Of a DNA stretch of 14,324 nt, positions 1 through 7,145 are shown in pieces. The notes under the pieces were generated by a model. It was not told the DNA's origin and did no database searches. It saw only the letters and a program-made list of their open reading frames with translations. Position 1 is the first letter of the stretch. Each line of letters starts with the position of its first letter. Made by a program: the position numbers and the translations under genes. The stretch is from Rhodobacterales bacterium CG2_30_65_12 (lineage in GTDB: Bacteria > Pseudomonadota > Alphaproteobacteria > Rhodobacterales > Rhodobacteraceae): contig MNZL01000039.1 of NCBI GenBank assembly GCA_001873585.1, positions 847-15,170 of the forward strand, in the 5' to 3' direction.

Positions 1-374
1 AGCGGGGCGTCGGCCGGAGCGTTTGCCGGAGCGCCGTCGCTGCTCGGCGGCATCATGTCGGTCACATCCGGCACCGTCGGAGCGGCGGGCGCCGTTTCAG
101 TGGCTGCCGGGGCAGTCTGTTCGCCAACCCGGTCGATCACCGAGGTGTCGGCAGCATTGCGCGCGGAAACGATCGTCATCGCCAGCGAGGTCGCGAGGAA
201 GGCAATGCCGAGGCCCCAGGTGACCTTGCCGAGCGCGGTGGCCGCGCCCCGGGCCGACATCACGCCGCCGCCGCCGCCGATGCCAAGCCCGCCCCCTTCG
301 GAGCGCTGCATCAGCACGATGGCGATCAACGCCAGCGCGAGGATCAGCAGAATGACAAGGAGGACGTTTTCCAT
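1..374 (-). CDS. secG: Preprotein translocase subunit SecG (3' end beyond window)
   Basis: SecG is the small accessory subunit of the SecYEG channel in the cytoplasmic membrane and helps SecA-driven protein export. The 124 residues visible begin with ATG at 374-372. There is a first membrane helix at about residues 3-22, then the SecG-typical MQRSEGGGLG loop followed by a glycine run. The SARGAATALGKVT stretch precedes a second helix at about 53-70. After that comes a Pro/Ala/Thr-rich low-complexity tail that is still open at the left edge, as is usual for alphaproteobacterial SecG. No strong ribosome binding site precedes the ATG. The gene is divergent from purA across 197 bases. Family identity is secure from the two helices and the loop motif; the true C-terminus is not visible. 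Confidence 0.93.
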   Translation of the reverse strand, partial: MENVLLVILLILALALIAIVLMQRSEGGGLGIGGGGGVMSARGAATALGKVTWGLGIAFLATSLAMTIVSARNAADTSVIDRVGEQTAPAATETAPAAPTVPDVTDMMPPSSDGAPANAPADAP

Positions 375-405
375 TGCGGGCACCGGGTTTTTGTCTCGAT
401 GGGGC

Positions 406-434
406 TATCTAGGGGCAACCTGCCGGGGGGGCAA
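406..434 (-). promoter_or_regulatory. Candidate secG promoter
   Basis: On the minus strand, TTGCCC (434-429) and TAGATA (411-406) are separated by exactly 17 bases. They match the sigma-70 consensus at 4 of 6 and 3 of 6 positions, and would start transcription about 25 bases before the secG ATG. The hexamers overlap two direct copies of GGGGCAACC (412-420 and 428-436, plus-strand reading). The match is modest, so this is a candidate only. Confidence 0.3.
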
Positions 435-535
435 CCCCGAATGGCGGGCGGCAGCGGCAGCCCGCGCGTTGGCTTGAGTATTTGTCCCAGGAAAAAGCAA
501 AAGAGATTCCGGTTTCGCCGCCCGGTGCGCTCTTG

Positions 536-541
536 TATATG
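536..541 (+). promoter_or_regulatory. Candidate -10 element of purA
   Basis: TATATG lies 30 bases upstream of the purA ATG in an otherwise GC-rich stretch and matches the -10 consensus at 4 of 6 positions. No convincing -35 is seen at the right spacing, so the assignment is weak. Confidence 0.25.
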
Positions 542-560
542 GTGTGCGCTGTCATCAGCC

Positions 561-564
561 GGAG
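561..564 (+). promoter_or_regulatory. Ribosome binding site deciding the purA start
   Basis: GGAG stands 7 bases before ATG 572. The reading frame is open upstream to an ATG at 482, but the family's N-terminus (MANVVVVGAQWGDEGKGK) begins at 572. The RBS and the homology therefore agree on this start rather than 482 or 566. Confidence 0.75.
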
Positions 565-571
565 AATGCAA

Positions 572-1867
572 ATGGCCAACGTTGTCGTCGTGGGCGCCCA
601 GTGGGGCGACGAGGGGAAGGGCAAGATTGTCGATTGGCTCAGCGAGCGCGCCGACGTGGTTTGCCGATTCCAGGGCGGGCATAACGCCGGGCACACGCTG
701 GTGGTCGGCGGCGAGGTGTTCAAGCTCAACGCGCTGCCCTCCGGCGTGGTGCGCGGTGGCAAGCTCAGCGTGATCGGCAACGGCGTGGTGCTCGACCCGT
801 GGCACTTGCTGGCCGAGATCGAGGGTATCCGCAAGCAGGGCGTCGAGATCAGCCCCGAAACGCTGATGATCGCCGAGAACACGCCGCTCATTCTGCCGTT
901 TCATGGCGAGCTCGACCGGGCGCGCGAGGCGGTGGCGAGCGCCGGCACCAAGATCGGCACCACCGGGCGGGGCATCGGCCCGGCCTATGAAGACAAGGTG
1001 GGGCGGCGCTCGGTGCGGGTGGCCGACCTTGCCGATCCGGCAACGCTGGAGGCGCGGGTGGACCGGGCCCTGCTGCATCACAACGCGCTGCGCAAGGGGC
1101 TGGGGATAGACCTCATCGACCGCGCCGAGGTTCTTGCCCAACTGGGTGAGATCGCACCGAAAATTCTCGAATATGCCGCGCCGGTGTGGAAAGTGCTCAA
1201 CGAGCAGCGCCGCGCCGGCAAGCGCATCCTGTTCGAGGGTGCGCAGGGCGCGCTGCTCGATATCGACTTCGGCACCTATCCCTTTGTCACCTCCTCAAAC
1301 GTGATCGCGGGCCAGGCGGCCACCGGCACCGGGATCGGCCCCGGCGCGATCGACTTCGTGCTCGGCATCGTCAAGGCCTATACCACCCGGGTGGGCGAGG
1401 GGCCGTTTCCGACCGAACTTGACGACGACGACGGTCAGCGGCTGGGCGAGCGTGGCCACGAGTTTGGCACCGTGACCGGGCGCAAGCGGCGCTGTGGCTG
1501 GTTTGATGCGGTGCTGGTGCGCCAGACCTGCCAGACCTCCGGCGTGAACGGAATCGCGCTGACCAAACTCGATGTGCTTGATGGCTTCGAGACCTTGAAA
1601 ATCTGCGTCGGCTATGAGCTCGACGGGCACCGGCTCGACTACCTGCCAACGGCGGCCGACCAGCAAGCGCGGGTGACGCCGATTTATGAAACCTTGCCGG
1701 GATGGAGCGAATCGACCGAAGGCGCGCGCTCCTGGGCCGAGTTGCCGGCGGGGGCGATCAAATATGTCCGCCGGGTGGAAGAGTTGATCGACTGTCCGGT
1801 GGCGCTGCTCTCTACCAGCCCCGAGCGCGAGGATACAATCCTCGTCACCGACCCGTTCTCGGATTGA
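572..1867 (+). CDS. purA: Adenylosuccinate synthetase
   Basis: PurA joins IMP and aspartate using GTP to give adenylosuccinate, the first of the two steps from IMP to AMP, in the cytosol. The 431-residue product has the usual family length. It begins MANVVVVGAQWGDEGKGK, which includes the GTP/IMP loop with catalytic Asp13; His41 lies in the NAGHTLVV motif. Further family stretches are SSNVIAGQAATGTGIGP, TRVGEGPFPTEL and TGRKRRCGWFDAV, the last two in the arginine-rich nucleotide-binding part. The start is fixed by GGAG at 561. The next gene (DUF2842) starts 4 bases after the stop, so the two are probably cotranscribed. The following step's enzyme, PurB, is encoded about 8 kb away on the other strand. 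Confidence 0.98.
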   Translation: MANVVVVGAQWGDEGKGKIVDWLSERADVVCRFQGGHNAGHTLVVGGEVFKLNALPSGVVRGGKLSVIGNGVVLDPWHLLAEIEGIRKQGVEISPETLMIAENTPLILPFHGELDRAREAVASAGTKIGTTGRGIGPAYEDKVGRRSVRVADLADPATLEARVDRALLHHNALRKGLGIDLIDRAEVLAQLGEIAPKILEYAAPVWKVLNEQRRAGKRILFEGAQGALLDIDFGTYPFVTSSNVIAGQAATGTGIGPGAIDFVLGIVKAYTTRVGEGPFPTELDDDDGQRLGERGHEFGTVTGRKRRCGWFDAVLVRQTCQTSGVNGIALTKLDVLDGFETLKICVGYELDGHRLDYLPTAADQQARVTPIYETLPGWSESTEGARSWAELPAGAIKYVRRVEELIDCPVALLSTSPEREDTILVTDPFSD

Positions 1868-1871
1868 CGCG

Positions 1872-2108
1872 ATGACGTTCAAAGCTCGCAAACGGCTGGC
1901 GATCCTGGTTCTGGTGGTGGGGCTTCCGGCCTGGATCGTTGTGGCGATCTTGCTGGTGGGATTGTTCGAGACCCGTCCACCGATCCTCGTTGAACTGGCG
2001 ATCTACGTCGGCCTCGGCGTGGTCTGGATCGTGCCGCTGCGCCGGCTGTTTCTCGGTGTGGCGCGGCCCGATCCCGACGCGCCCGGAGACGACAAAAACG
2101 CGCAGTAG
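1872..2108 (+). CDS. DUF2842 family small membrane protein
   Basis: This 78-residue protein has a basic start (MTFKARKR), a membrane helix at about residues 9-29, a short loop containing ETRPPI, a second helix at about 37-57, and a charged tail. The layout and the WIVPLRRLF end of the second helix fit DUF2842, a small inner-membrane family of alphaproteobacteria with no assigned function. It lies 4 bases after purA and is probably translated from the same mRNA, though a role in purine synthesis does not follow from that. The stop codon sits inside an inverted repeat that may end the transcript. Identification is from memory of the family pattern. Confidence 0.8.
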   Translation: MTFKARKRLAILVLVVGLPAWIVVAILLVGLFETRPPILVELAIYVGLGVVWIVPLRRLFLGVARPDPDAPGDDKNAQ

Positions 2109-2124
2109 CCGGGGCCACTGCGCG
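2099..2124 (+). terminator. Inverted repeat over the DUF2842 stop codon
   Basis: CGCGCAGT (2099-2106) and ACTGCGCG (2117-2124) form a perfect 8-bp stem with a 10-base loop. There is no U tract after it. It lies between two converging genes and could end or stabilise the purA-DUF2842 mRNA. Confidence 0.4.
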
Positions 2125-2188
2125 CGTCACTCGTCAAACCTGACCTTGAGCCATATCCCCGTCCGCGCGGCACGGGCAGGGCGGATAT

Positions 2189-4405
2189 TCAGGCGTCCGC
2201 GTCGTAGAAGCGGCTGTTTTCGTTCAGCACGAACACGCCGGGCTTGATCTTGGTTATCCGCGCGTCGCGCAGGAGCTGGCCGAAGGCGCGCAAGCTCTCC
2301 TCGCGCGACATCTCCGGCATTGCGCCTAGCACCAGCGACATCAGTTGTGGGCGGCTGGTATGGGCGCGGCCCACTTCCTGGATCAGGTAGGCGACACCGG
2401 CCTCGACGATCTCGCTGTGGCTGCGCGCGCGATAGTCGTCGAGATAGGCCTGGAAACCGGCCACCAGCGGCGCGATGCCGCTGTCGGCCACGGTGCCGCG
2501 CTCATCCGTGCTCACGTCGTTATCTGCGTCGACCATCCGGGCCGATTCCGGCGCTGCGGCATGGGCTGCGGCCAGCCGCGCGCTGGCGGCAGCGATCATG
2601 CTGTCGTTCTCGGTATCGGCGTCGTCGGCGATATCGCGGGCCACGGCGAGATTGCTTTTGCCCAGGCGGTGCGGGCGCACTGGCGTGACGTGGCGCGCTG
2701 GCTCCGGTGCGGTGGCGGGCGTGGGCGCGTCGATCCGCTGTTCGGAGACCAGCACCAGCGGGGCCAGCCGGCGGGCAGGGCGCTTGCCGCCAACATCGCC
2801 GCCGCCCGGGCGGCGCGGGCGGACCACGTGGGCGAGATCGGCGCGGTAGGCATCCTGCTCGTCTTCGTTGGCGGTGCCGGAATCGGTGGCGGTGCGATCG
2901 GCGCGGGTGGCCTGAACCGCCTGCTTGAGATGCTGGATCGCCGAGTGCCGGCGTGAGGCCTCGCCGCTTTCGAGCTGCGAATTGGTCTTCTTCAGGATAC
3001 GGTCGATCGCGCCGTCGGTTTCTGAGATGGTTTGTTCGTCGAAGGCGGTGCGCAGGCTTGCGCGCCGTTCGATCCGATCGGCGGGGGCCTCTTCGGGGGT
3101 GATCGCAAGCGGGCCTTCGTCGCCGTCGCCCAGATCCACCTCTTCGCCGTCGCCCAGATCGCCATAGGCCGTATGGAGCTGGCCGTTGCGCTGGCGCTCC
3201 TGCTCGGTCTCGCGGTTCTCCCCGGCGAGGAACTCGCGCTCGACTGCGGCGAGCTCGGCGGCAAGATCCGCTTCGGCGTCTTGCGAAAGCGTGCTTTCGC
3301 CGGGCACGTCTACCGTTTCCGGTTCCGGCTGGGCCGGCGCGGTGGCGCGGCGCACCTTGATGACCCGTGCGATCGGGCGCGGCGGCTGCGCCACTTCGGG
3401 CTCGCCGTGGTCAGTGGAGGTGGTTTTGGCCTGCGCGCCGGCGTCTTGCATCGCGTCTTTTGTTTGGTCCTCGTCGCGGGCGCGCCCCTCGGTGACGGCA
3501 TCGCGCTGCGCCGTGGCGGCGACCGGTTCCAAGCGGCCTTCGCCGGTTTCGTTCGCGCCGTCCTTGTCCTCGTCCTCGTCCCAAGCGGTGATCATGCGAT
3601 CGACGCCGGCAGAGTCTTCCGCCTCGTCTGCCGCGACGGTGGGCTCTTCCATCACCGCCGGGTGGCCAAGTGATCCGAGCACCGCGCTGATCGCGGCGCT
3701 GTCGCCGCCTTCGTCTTCGGCAAGCGCGTCTTCAAGCACCTCGTCGAACGCCTCGGTCTCGTCGGCGAAATATTCTTCGGCGTGCTGGTCTTCGAGGAAA
3801 TCGCCGGGCAGGGCGGCGGCATTGGCCTGTTCGACCACGGCGCGCAGGCGCATGAGCTTGTCAGACACCGAGGCCACAGGGGAGGCCACAGGGGAAGAGT
3901 CGGGGGCGATGGCGGCCGCGTCCGCCGCGCGCCGCGCCGCTTCTTCCTCGGCGATCTTGCGCGCGGCCGCGGCCTTGGCGTTTTCTGTGGCGATGCGGGC
4001 GGCTTCGTCTTCAGCTGCTTTTTCGGCCGCTTTGCGGGCGGCCTGCTGTTCGGCAGCAATTCGCGCGGTCTCGGCAGCACGCGCAGCCTCGGCCTGCGCG
4101 CCGGCTTCGTTGGTCAGCAGCGTGGCCGGTGCGGCGTAATCTTCATCATCGTCGGTCTGGCGCAACACCACGCCATTTTCGCTCACCCGCGCTTCGACGC
4201 GCTTGTGAATTTCTCGTTCGGCGATACGATGCAGCATCTCGGCGTCGGGCGTTGGCGGTTCGGCGCCAAAGTAACGGTCGTCTGCCGCGAGATCGCGAAA
4301 ATACTCCGCGATCGACTTCATCGTCGAAAACGGTTCATCGAATCCTTCCAGCGTGCAGCTGAAGGTTCCGTAGGAAACGGTGAGGATCCTGCTCGTGTTC
4401 ACCAT
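2189..4405 (-). CDS. Conserved acidic protein of unknown function with a disordered centre (738 aa)
   Basis: I recognise the N-terminal pattern from Rhodobacterales proteins without a proven function; some database copies carry doubtful chemotaxis-type names. No signal peptide or membrane helix is visible. Residues 1-85 look folded (SYGTFSCTLEGFDEPF, then IAEYFRDLAADDRYFGAEPP). Residues 100-167 are an Ala/Glu/Lys/Arg-rich segment likely to form a long helix or coiled coil. Residues 170-640 are mostly acidic, Ala-rich and low in hydrophobics, so probably disordered, with short predicted helices such as SDKLMRLRAVVEQANA (181-196). Residues 645-738 again look folded and end in a winged-helix-like pattern (LLRDARITKIKPGVFVLNENSRF). 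The ATG at 4405 has GGGGGAG about 14 bases upstream. The gene is intact and divergent from thiamine pyrophosphokinase. A scaffold or nucleoid/cell-pole role is possible but is only a guess. Confidence 0.85.
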   Translation of the reverse strand: MVNTSRILTVSYGTFSCTLEGFDEPFSTMKSIAEYFRDLAADDRYFGAEPPTPDAEMLHRIAEREIHKRVEARVSENGVVLRQTDDDEDYAAPATLLTNEAGAQAEAARAAETARIAAEQQAARKAAEKAAEDEAARIATENAKAAAARKIAEEEAARRAADAAAIAPDSSPVASPVASVSDKLMRLRAVVEQANAAALPGDFLEDQHAEEYFADETEAFDEVLEDALAEDEGGDSAAISAVLGSLGHPAVMEEPTVAADEAEDSAGVDRMITAWDEDEDKDGANETGEGRLEPVAATAQRDAVTEGRARDEDQTKDAMQDAGAQAKTTSTDHGEPEVAQPPRPIARVIKVRRATAPAQPEPETVDVPGESTLSQDAEADLAAELAAVEREFLAGENRETEQERQRNGQLHTAYGDLGDGEEVDLGDGDEGPLAITPEEAPADRIERRASLRTAFDEQTISETDGAIDRILKKTNSQLESGEASRRHSAIQHLKQAVQATRADRTATDSGTANEDEQDAYRADLAHVVRPRRPGGGDVGGKRPARRLAPLVLVSEQRIDAPTPATAPEPARHVTPVRPHRLGKSNLAVARDIADDADTENDSMIAAASARLAAAHAAAPESARMVDADNDVSTDERGTVADSGIAPLVAGFQAYLDDYRARSHSEIVEAGVAYLIQEVGRAHTSRPQLMSLVLGAMPEMSREESLRAFGQLLRDARITKIKPGVFVLNENSRFYDADA
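3120..3160. repeat. In-gene direct repeat, 17-bp units
   Basis: The 17-bp unit TCGCCGTCGCCCAGATC occurs at 3120-3136 and 3144-3160, a 24-bp (8-codon) period. On the coding (minus) strand it gives two DLGDG peptides in the acidic region. The reading frame is kept. Confidence 0.8.
3871..3894. repeat. In-gene tandem repeat, 12-bp units
   Basis: AGGCCACAGGGG occurs twice in tandem (3871-3882, 3883-3894), encoding the SPVASPVAS stretch at about residues 171-179 of the 738-residue protein. It is an in-frame 4-codon duplication at the end of the Ala/Glu-rich helix, consistent with slippage. Confidence 0.8.
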
Positions 4406-4477
4406 CTACTCGTCGCTTTCTCCCCCGATCCAGCAACAATCGGTTTACCACGTCCCCCACCACGAAATTGCACAAAA

Positions 4478-4505
4478 CCGCGAAATTCACGGTATTTTTT
4501 CGCGG
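4478..4505. promoter_or_regulatory. Inverted repeat in the divergent promoter region of the 738-aa gene and TPK
   Basis: CCGCGAAA (4478-4485) and TTTCGCGG (4498-4505) are perfect 8-bp arms around a 12-base AT-rich centre. A second CGAAATT copy lies 18 bases upstream (4463-4469 against 4481-4487). The dyad sits about 75 bases from the minus-strand start and 42 bases from the plus-strand start. It overlaps a weak possible plus-strand promoter (TTGCAC 4468-4473, TATTTT 4493-4498, 19-base spacer). It may be an operator; no family of regulator can be named. Confidence 0.4.
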
Positions 4506-4546
4506 CGGAACTGTGGTTTGTTTCCAAACAGGATACAATTAGGCTC

Positions 4547-5254
4547 ATGATCTCTCATTTTACACCCTTTTCAGAAAAAGTGACGCTTCTCGGTGGGGGT
4601 GAGCTTAGCGCCGCAAGTGTTTGCGAATGCTTGACGCACGCGCCGAATCTGGTGGTCTGCGATGGCGCCGCGGCGACGGCGCTGGCGATGGGGCTCCTGC
4701 CCGCGCGCGTTGTGGGCGATCTCGACAGCCTCGATGCCGCCACCCGGGCGCGGCTCGACCCCGCGACGATCCTCGAAATCAGCGAGCAAGACAGCACCGA
4801 TTTTGCCAAGGCGCTGCGCACCACCGAGGCACCGCTGATCCTTGGCGTGGGCTTCATGGGGCGGCGGATCGACCACGAACTGGCCTGTTACAACGCAATG
4901 GTGCGTCATGCCGAGCGCGCCTGCATCCTTGTCGGCGAGCACGACATCTGCTTTCACGCTCCGGCCCGCCTGCGGCTTGGCGTCCGGCCGGGCACACGGG
5001 TTTCTCTGTTTCCTCTGGCCGAGGTGACGGTAACCGCCACCGGGCTCGAATGGCCGCTCGATGCTCTCACGCTTGCTCCATGGGCGCGGGTGGGCACCTC
5101 GAACCGGGCGGTGGCGGAGATGGTCGAGATATCGCCCGACGGGCCGGGGCTCCTGGTGATCGTGCCACGCGCCGGGCTCGACGCGGCGATCGCGGCGCTG
5201 GCGGGCGAGACGATTCGCCATTCGAGCGCCAGGCCGATGGCATCACCATCGTGA
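4547..5254 (+). CDS. Thiamine pyrophosphokinase
   Basis: The enzyme transfers pyrophosphate from ATP to thiamine to make the cofactor thiamine diphosphate, which serves salvage of imported thiamine. The 235 residues contain, in order, CDGAA (38-42), GDLDS (57-61), the acidic DSTDFAKAL motif (82-90), GRRIDH (105-110) and a C-terminal TSNRAV (184-189). All are typical of the TPK catalytic and thiamine-binding domains. The frame is open far upstream, but that part is antisense to the neighbouring gene. ATG 4547 gives the family's N-terminus and has only a close AGG (4541-4543) as ribosome binding site. TACAAT at 4534-4539 could be a -10, which would make the mRNA almost leaderless. No thiamine transporter genes are nearby. 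No symbol is given because usage varies (thiN or tnr3-type). Confidence 0.93.
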   Translation: MISHFTPFSEKVTLLGGGELSAASVCECLTHAPNLVVCDGAAATALAMGLLPARVVGDLDSLDAATRARLDPATILEISEQDSTDFAKALRTTEAPLILGVGFMGRRIDHELACYNAMVRHAERACILVGEHDICFHAPARLRLGVRPGTRVSLFPLAEVTVTATGLEWPLDALTLAPWARVGTSNRAVAEMVEISPDGPGLLVIVPRAGLDAAIAALAGETIRHSSARPMASPS

Positions 5255-5506
5255 TCGCGCCTGTGTGTGGTTGGGGAGAGGTGGCATGGATCGCCGGTCT
5301 GGACAATGGCTGTAAAGTGCAGGTCATTCGCTTGACCGGGCCGCACCCGAAACCGGGAAACCGGAAGCGATGATATCTAAATATGTCAGCAAGCGCGTGT
5401 AGCCGATGCTTCGGGGAGGCCATACTTTGGCCAGGTGCAGCGCGCGCCGTTCGTCTTGACCGGCGCACGCTTCCCTTCGCTGGCAAATCCCGCTACCAAC
5501 GCGGCC
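5255..5506. other. Gap between thiamine pyrophosphokinase and the Mth938-ccm block
   Basis: I see no gene or RNA gene in these 252 bases. They hold a perfect tandem of GAAACCGG (5349-5356, 5357-5364) and two copies of CTTGACCGG (5331-5339, 5455-5463). There is also an AT-rich patch (5370-5385) containing a 10-codon open frame that starts at ATG 5370. A usable sigma-70 promoter for the downstream block is not obvious. Confidence 0.5.
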
Positions 5507-5860
5507 ATGAGCGTGACCGAGATCAGATATGAGAATGCCCGACCGATCGACGGCTATGGCCCCGGTTTTTTCCGCGTTGGTGGCGAAGTGCTGTCTGGCG
5601 CGGTTGTGGTTACTGCATCCGCAGCCCGGGTTTGGGGCGGGGTCGAGGATGCCGCCGCGCTTACCGCGCTCGCGGCCGAGGTTGACGTGATCGTGTTTGG
5701 CTGCGGTGCCGAGATGACCGGCGCGCCGGTGGCGCTTACCGCCGCCGTCGAGGCGGCCGGGATGGGGCTTGAGCCGATGGCCACACCCTCGGCCTGCCGC
5801 GCCTACAACGTGTTGCTCGCCGAAGGCCGGCGGGTGGCGTTGGCGGCGGTGCCGGTATGA
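5507..5860 (+). CDS. Mth938-like (DUF498) domain protein
   Basis: The 117-residue product fits the small Mth938/DUF498 alpha/beta fold. It shows the opening IRYENARPIDGYGPGFFRVGGE, a VW strand, the VDVIVFGCGAEM motif and the ending AYNVLLAEGRRVALAAVPV. No reaction is known; the human relative NDUFAF3 helps assemble respiratory complex I. In Rhodobacterales a gene of this family commonly precedes the ccm genes, as here: its TGA overlaps the ccmA ATG (ATGA at 5857-5860), so the two are translationally coupled. ATG 5507 is preferred because homology begins there, although its ribosome binding site is poor. A GTG at 5435 in the same frame would add 24 residues. Its cotranscription suggests a link to respiratory chain biogenesis, which is inference. 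Confidence 0.85.
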   Translation: MSVTEIRYENARPIDGYGPGFFRVGGEVLSGAVVVTASAARVWGGVEDAAALTALAAEVDVIVFGCGAEMTGAPVALTAAVEAAGMGLEPMATPSACRAYNVLLAEGRRVALAAVPV

Positions 5861-6492
5861 GCACGATGACCCTGGAGGCGCGCGATCTTACCGTGTCGCG
5901 CGGGGGTGTGCCGGTGCTGGAGGGGCTCTCGTTCAGGCTCGATCCGGGGCAGGTGCTGGTGCTGCGTGGCCCCAACGGTTCGGGCAAGACGACGCTCTTG
6001 CGCACCCTCGCGGGGCTGCAACCGCCGATGGCGGGCGAGGTGAGTCTGCCGCCCGAGGCGATTGCCTATGGCGCGCACGCCGATGGCCTCAAATCGACGC
6101 TCACTGTGGCCGAAAACCTGCGGTTCTGGGCCCGTGTTCACGGCGTCCACGATATCGAACCCGCGCTCGACCGGCTTAATTTGCAGGCGCTGCGCCAGCG
6201 CGCCGCGCAGAACCTTTCCGCCGGGCAGAAACGGCGGTTGGGGCTCGCCCGCCTGCTTGTTACAGGGCGGGCGATCTGGCTGCTTGACGAGCCCACCGTT
6301 TCGCTCGATCGGGCCTCGGTGGCACTGTTTGCCGACGTCGTGCGCGCCCACATTTCCGCCGGCGGGGCGGCGCTGATCGCCACCCATATCGACCTTGGGC
6401 TGGAGACAGAAATCTTCGACGTCACCCCGTTCAAGGCCGATCCAAACGCCCCCAGCCGCACACCCACCCCATTCGACGAGGCTTTCGCATGA
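5857..6492 (+). CDS. ccmA: Heme exporter ATP-binding protein CcmA
   Basis: CcmA is the ATPase of the CcmABCD complex, which releases heme-loaded CcmE during cytochrome c maturation (System I). Its R. capsulatus counterpart is HelA. The 211 residues have Walker A GPNGSGKTT (38-46), the ABC signature LSAGQ (120-124), Walker B WLLDEP (141-146) and the H-loop histidine (His177 in IATHID). The length is normal for CcmA, which is shorter than most ABC ATPases. The start overlaps the previous stop (ATGA); a second in-frame ATG at 5866 is also possible. The stop overlaps the ccmB ATG in the same way (6489-6492), so Mth938, ccmA and ccmB form one coupled unit. Confidence 0.97.
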   Translation: MSTMTLEARDLTVSRGGVPVLEGLSFRLDPGQVLVLRGPNGSGKTTLLRTLAGLQPPMAGEVSLPPEAIAYGAHADGLKSTLTVAENLRFWARVHGVHDIEPALDRLNLQALRQRAAQNLSAGQKRRLGLARLLVTGRAIWLLDEPTVSLDRASVALFADVVRAHISAGGAALIATHIDLGLETEIFDVTPFKADPNAPSRTPTPFDEAFA

Positions 6493-7145
6493 TCGCGCTG
6501 CTGGCCCGCGACCTGGCGCTGGCGATCCGCGCCGGAGGCGGCTTCGGCCTTGGCCTGGCGTTCTATCTGATTGTCTCCACGCTGGTGCCCTTCGCCGTCG
6601 GCCCGGAGGCGGCGGTGCTCGCCCGTATCGCGCCCGGCATCCTCTGGGTTGGCGCGCTGCTGGCCTGCCTGCTCTCGCTTGACCGCATCTTTCAACTGGA
6701 TTTCGAGGATGGTTCGCTCGATCTGCTCGCCACCGCGCCGATCCCGATGGAAGGCACCGTGGCGGTCAAGGCGCTGGCGCACTGGCTCACCACCAGCCTG
6801 CCGCTGGTGATTGCCGCGCCGATCTTTGGCGCGCTGATGAACATGCCTGCGCCCGGCTATTGGTGGATCTTCGTCACCCTGCTGATCGGCACACCCGCGC
6901 TCAGCATGATCGGCGCCTTTGGAGCGGCGCTCACCGTCGGGCTCAAGCGCGGCGGGCTCCTGCTTTCGCTCCTGGTGCTGCCGCTTTACATCCCGACGCT
7001 GATTTTTGGCGCGGAAGCGGCGACGCGCGGGATCGGCGGTTTTGAAAACACCACGCCGCTCCTCTTGCTCGCCGGCATCACCGCCGCCTCGGTGGCGCTC
7101 CTGCCCTTCGCCGCCTCCGCAGCGCTTCGCATCAACCTGCGTTGA
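6489..7145 (+). CDS. ccmB: Heme exporter permease CcmB
   Basis: CcmB is the membrane partner of CcmA in System I cytochrome c maturation. The 218-residue product has about six hydrophobic helices, near residues 19-37, 47-64, 101-117, 126-146, 156-173 and 188-210. It shows the CcmB-typical cytosolic stretch DRIFQLDFEDGSLDLL (65-80), the LATAP segment, and GTPALSMIGAFGAALT. The start is coupled to ccmA by ATGA. The TGA stop (7143-7145) lies inside the FNR-type box that precedes ccmC, so the end of this gene doubles as regulatory DNA. No further gene overlaps; ccmC begins 71 bases downstream. Confidence 0.96.
   Translation: MIALLARDLALAIRAGGGFGLGLAFYLIVSTLVPFAVGPEAAVLARIAPGILWVGALLACLLSLDRIFQLDFEDGSLDLLATAPIPMEGTVAVKALAHWLTTSLPLVIAAPIFGALMNMPAPGYWWIFVTLLIGTPALSMIGAFGAALTVGLKRGGLLLSLLVLPLYIPTLIFGAEAATRGIGGFENTTPLLLLAGITAASVALLPFAASAALRINLR

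Noticed and set aside
482..571. Start of purA at ATG 482
   Set aside because: It would add 30 residues without family similarity; ATG 572 has GGAG at the right distance and the standard N-terminus.
344..1141. A 265-codon minus-strand frame across purA
   Set aside because: It is antisense to a secure gene and has no recognisable domain.
3186..4139. A 317-codon open frame on the plus strand, rich in Ser/Ala/Arg
   Set aside because: It is antisense to the 738-residue gene. Long stop-free antisense frames are expected in GC-rich Ala/Glu coding DNA, and the composition matches no protein family.
3782..4546. In-frame upstream extension of thiamine pyrophosphokinase
   Set aside because: The extension is antisense to the neighbouring gene and its translation looks like noise; family homology starts at ATG 4547.
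4406..4546. Thiamine diphosphate riboswitch ahead of thiamine pyrophosphokinase
   Set aside because: The conserved CUGAGA and ACCUGA-type elements are not seen and the possible leader is too short.
5370..5402. Ten-codon frame (MISKYVSKRV) as a leader peptide
   Set aside because: It has no run of regulatory codons, no downstream attenuator hairpin and no conserved context visible; it is noted only as part of the gap.
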